A stretch of DNA of 44,025 nt from JACDAS01 sp046262415 (GTDB taxonomy: Bacteria > Actinomycetota > Thermoleophilia > Gaiellales > Gaiellaceae): assembly GCA_046262415.1 (NCBI GenBank), contig JBHEMU010000181.1, positions 1 to 44,025 of the forward strand, read 5' to 3'. This document shows, piece after piece, positions 39,867 through 44,025 of the stretch (its first letter is position 1; the number at the start of each line of letters is the position of its first letter). The notes beneath the pieces are model-generated. The model did no database searches, was not told the DNA's origin, and saw only the letters and a program-made list of their open reading frames with translations. The translations under genes were made by a program, and so were the position numbers.

Positions 39867-39934
39867 TGTCAGGATCGTAGCAAAGCCCCTTCCCGGCGGA
39901 TACGCCGCGAGAGGGAGCCGACCAGGGGCGTCCC

Positions 39935-39940
39935 TATACT
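39935..39940 (+). promoter_or_regulatory. -10 element for murJ
   Basis: TATACT lies exactly six bases before GTG 39947, the clearest leaderless arrangement in the window. No Shine-Dalgarno is present. Confidence 0.6.
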
Positions 39941-39946
39941 CGCGAC

Positions 39947-41521
39947 GTGGACGGGCCCGGTGCGGGTCGTCGGCTCGCCTGGTCGACGGCGATCTTCTCG
40001 CTCGCCACCGGCCTCTCTCGGATCCTCGGGCTCGTCCGCGAGATCGTCGCGCGCCGCTACTTCGGCGTCGAGGGCCGAATCAACGCCTTCACGATCGCGT
40101 TCCAGGTGCCGAACCTCGTCCGGGCCCTCGTTGCCGACGCCGCGCTCTCGTCCGCGTTCGTCCCGGTGTTCAGCGAGCTGCTGCAGAAGGGCGAGCGGGC
40201 GCGGGCCTGGCGCGTCGCCTCGACGCTCTTCTGGCTCCTGCTCCTCGGCCTCGGCGGGCTGACGGCGCTCTTCATCCTCGTCGCCCCGTGGGTAATGTCC
40301 CCCTTCGGCTACGTCGGCGAGGAGCAGGACCTGGTCGTGGGCCTGTCGCGCGTGCTCTTCCCGATCGTGGCGCTGCTCGGCGTCTCGGGGATCGTCGTGG
40401 GGATCCTGAACAGCTACGAGCACTTCTCGATCCCGGCGCTGACGCCGGTGTTCTGGAACCTCGCGATCATCGCCGGGCTTGTCTTCGGCGTTCCGCGGGC
40501 GGGCTCGGAGGACGCCGAGCTCTACGTCTACGCGGGCTCGATCCTCGCCGGCACCGTCCTCCAGGTGCTGCTCCCCGTTCCGTGGCTCGCAGGCCGCGAC
40601 GGGCGCCTGCACCTGGCGATCGACTGGCGCGACCCCGCCGTCCGGCGGACGCTCGTACTCATGGTTCCCGTGATGCTCGGGCTCGGGCTGATCAACTTCA
40701 ACGCGGTCATCGGCTCGTTCTTCGCCGCCCGCTACATCGACCCCAACCTCGCCCCGAGCGCGATCGACGCGGCCTTTCGCATCTACATGCTGCCGCAGGG
40801 CATGTTCTCGGTCGCGGTCGCGACCGTGCTCTTCCCCTCGCTCGCCCGCGCGGCGGCGCGCAGCGACCTTCCCGCCTTCCGTCGCACTGTCGGGACCGGC
40901 CTCAGGCAGATCGCGTTCCTGCTCGTCCCGGCGAGCGCGGTCTGCGCGGTGCTCGCCGAGCCGATCGTCCGGCTGCTCTACGAGCGCGGGGAGTTCGGGC
41001 CGGACGAGACGCCCGTCGTCGCGGGCGCTCTGGCCGCGTTCTCGCTCGGCCTCGCCTTCAACGGCATGATGCTGATGCTGAACCGCGCGTTCTTCAGCCT
41101 CCAGTCGCCGTGGCTGCCCACGCTCGTCGCCCTCGCGAGCCTCGTCCTCAACACGGCGCTGAACGTCGGGTTCTACCGCCTCGGGGTCTGGGGCCTGCCC
41201 CTCGCCACGTCCGTCTCGAACGTCGCCGCCACCCTCGCCCTCGTCCTCCTGCTCCGGCGGCGCTCCGGCGGGCTCGAGCTGGGCGAGACAGCGCGGACGC
41301 TGGCCCTCGTGACGGTCGCCTCGGGGCTGCTCGCGGGCGCCGCCTTCGGCGTCTGGCTCGGGCTCGACGACGTGCTGGGCCGATCGGGCGGCGCCCAGTT
41401 CCTCTCGCTCGGGACCGCGCTCGCGGCCGGTCTGGCCACGTACCTCGTTTCCTGCCGTTTGCTGGGAGTTCGCGAGCTCGAGGCGTTGCTATCGTTGCGA
41501 CGTGGCCACCGCCCGGCCTGA
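39947..41521 (+). CDS. murJ: MurJ/MviN-type lipid II flippase
   Basis: A 524-aa MOP-superfamily membrane protein that flips lipid II for peptidoglycan synthesis. The first helix is followed by LSRILGLVREIVARRYFG, then DAALSSAFVPVFSELLQKGE, a MurJ signature. GILNSYEHFSIPALTPVFWN and the QGMFSVAVATVLFPSLAR motif follow, with IVRLLYERGEFGPDET and about 14 hydrophobic helices. The C-terminus is short, without the kinase-like and FhaA-binding extension of mycobacterial MviN. It lies between rpsT and lepA, which are adjacent in many genomes. Confidence 0.93.
   Translation: MDGPGAGRRLAWSTAIFSLATGLSRILGLVREIVARRYFGVEGRINAFTIAFQVPNLVRALVADAALSSAFVPVFSELLQKGERARAWRVASTLFWLLLLGLGGLTALFILVAPWVMSPFGYVGEEQDLVVGLSRVLFPIVALLGVSGIVVGILNSYEHFSIPALTPVFWNLAIIAGLVFGVPRAGSEDAELYVYAGSILAGTVLQVLLPVPWLAGRDGRLHLAIDWRDPAVRRTLVLMVPVMLGLGLINFNAVIGSFFAARYIDPNLAPSAIDAAFRIYMLPQGMFSVAVATVLFPSLARAAARSDLPAFRRTVGTGLRQIAFLLVPASAVCAVLAEPIVRLLYERGEFGPDETPVVAGALAAFSLGLAFNGMMLMLNRAFFSLQSPWLPTLVALASLVLNTALNVGFYRLGVWGLPLATSVSNVAATLALVLLLRRRSGGLELGETARTLALVTVASGLLAGAAFGVWLGLDDVLGRSGGAQFLSLGTALAAGLATYLVSCRLLGVRELEALLSLRRGHRPA
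41490..41495 (+). promoter_or_regulatory. Possible -10 for lepA
   Basis: TATCGT lies inside the murJ end, six bases before an out-of-frame GTG (41502) and 32 bases before lepA ATG 41528. It could drive a lepA-hemW transcript. Confidence 0.4.
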
Positions 41522-41527
41522 TTTCGC

Positions 41528-43308
<1,781 letters not shown>

Positions 43309-43312
<4 letters not shown>

Positions 43313-44025
43313 GCAGCGCGGTCACGCACGCCACGCGTCCGGGTTCGCCGCAGGAGCAGTTGCCCTCGACGTCGCCTGCACCGCGGGAGCTGCAGGAAGC
43401 GACGGTCGCTCATCTCTACGTGCACCTGCCGTTCTGCGCCCACCGCTGCGGGTACTGCGACTTCGTCACGCTCGTCGGCCGGCGCGACGGGCACCTGGTG
43501 TACGTCGAGGCCCTGCTCGCCGAGCTCGACCTCGAGGGGCACCTGCTCGCGCCCTCGCTGGAGACGATCTTCCTCGGGGGCGGGACGCCCACCTTCACCG
43601 AGCCGGCCGCCCTCGCCCGGCTCCTCCGGGCTCTTCCCCCCGCCGAGGAGGTGACCGTCGAGGCGAATCCCGAGACCGTAACCCCGGAGCTCGCCGAGCT
43701 CCTCCGGGGCGCCGGCGTCACCCGCGTCTCGCTCGGCGTCCAGAGCCTCCGGCCTGAGCTCCTGCGCGTCCTCGAGCGGCACGCCGGGCCGGACGACGTC
43801 CGCCGCGCCGTGCATGCTCTTCGTGTTGCCCATTTTGCCAACATCTCGCTGGATCTCGTCTACGGCATCCCGGGCCAGGGCCCCGCCGACCTCGCGCGCG
43901 ACCTGGACGACGCCATGCGGCTCGAGCCGGAGCACCTCTCCTGCTACGAGCTCGAGGCGAAGCCGGGCACGCGCTTCAGCCATCACTACGGAGCCGAGCT
44001 CGAGCGCCAGGCCGAGGCGATGGAG
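43309..44025 (+). CDS. hemW: HemW-like radical-SAM protein (partial, runs off window)
   Basis: N-terminal 239 codons of a radical-SAM protein related to coproporphyrinogen dehydrogenase, now called HemW and thought to handle heme. A variable 38-residue N-terminus precedes HLYVHLPFCAHRCGYCDF, with the cluster cysteines C43, C47 and C50. IFLGGGTPT, EANPETVTPEL, RVSLGVQSL and NISLDLVYGIPGQ follow, the order of the HemN/HemW family. The Cx3CxxC spacing without HemN extras favours HemW. ATG 43309 overlaps the lepA stop. The 3' end is beyond the window, so the frame is open at the edge. Confidence 0.93.

Overview
This window is one continuous stretch of very GC-rich bacterial chromosome with tightly packed genes. 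Most intergenic gaps are under 100 bases, and many neighbours overlap by four bases (GTGA or ATGA). GTG starts are very common. The content points to an actinobacterium: a fused FbiC for coenzyme F420, an F420/flavin split-barrel enzyme, and a Gram-positive style leuS-comEA-comEC-holA-rpsT-lepA-hemW neighbourhood. A deep-branching lineage such as Thermoleophilia would fit, but that placement is inference. I see no transposase, integrase, phage gene or CRISPR array, and no obvious change in base composition.

Layout. Positions 1-6400 hold a Nudix hydrolase, a lipid kinase, a small ORF, a DUF2231 membrane protein, a hydantoinase/oxoprolinase pair (hyuA-hyuB), and a minus-strand pair of thioredoxin plus a protein with a Gly/Cys tail. 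Positions 6400-11800 hold an unusual isoleucyl-tRNA synthetase, a secreted protein, and a family 5 solute-binding protein that ends at a strong terminator. Positions 11800-17900 hold a five-GAF sensor kinase with a stand-alone receiver, a CAP-domain protein, tRNA-Pro(TGG) and a secreted M15 peptidase. Positions 17860-22440 hold a small membrane protein coupled to an MFS transporter, a divergent frameshifted Tat-exported aminotransferase, a secreted protein and a DapA-like aldolase. Positions 22430-28040 hold tandem palindromic repeats, a MoaD-like/BNR-repeat pair, an F420/flavin enzyme coupled to a YyaL-type protein, a SnoaL-like protein and a branched-chain amino-acid type binding protein. 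Positions 28040-33440 hold fbiC, an M20 peptidase, a small membrane protein, lysA and a cupin. Positions 33440 to the end hold leuS behind a candidate leucine attenuator, then comEA, comEC, holA, rpsT, murJ, lepA and the start of hemW.

The most interesting points are as follows. (i) The IleRS has both class I signature motifs altered (GVHT for HIGH, MHSSW for MSKSx), while LeuRS in the same window is canonical. (ii) leuS is preceded by a six-codon leader peptide with two adjacent Leu codons and by an intrinsic terminator. (iii) A dispersed palindromic repeat sits at convergent gene ends and encodes the tail of one protein. (iv) Leaderless -10-to-start spacing recurs across the window. (v) Two uncharacterised pairs stand out: a ubiquitin-like protein with a BNR propeller, and thioredoxin with a Cys/Gly-tailed protein.

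All functions are read from sequence motifs by eye. No database search, alignment or folding was run.
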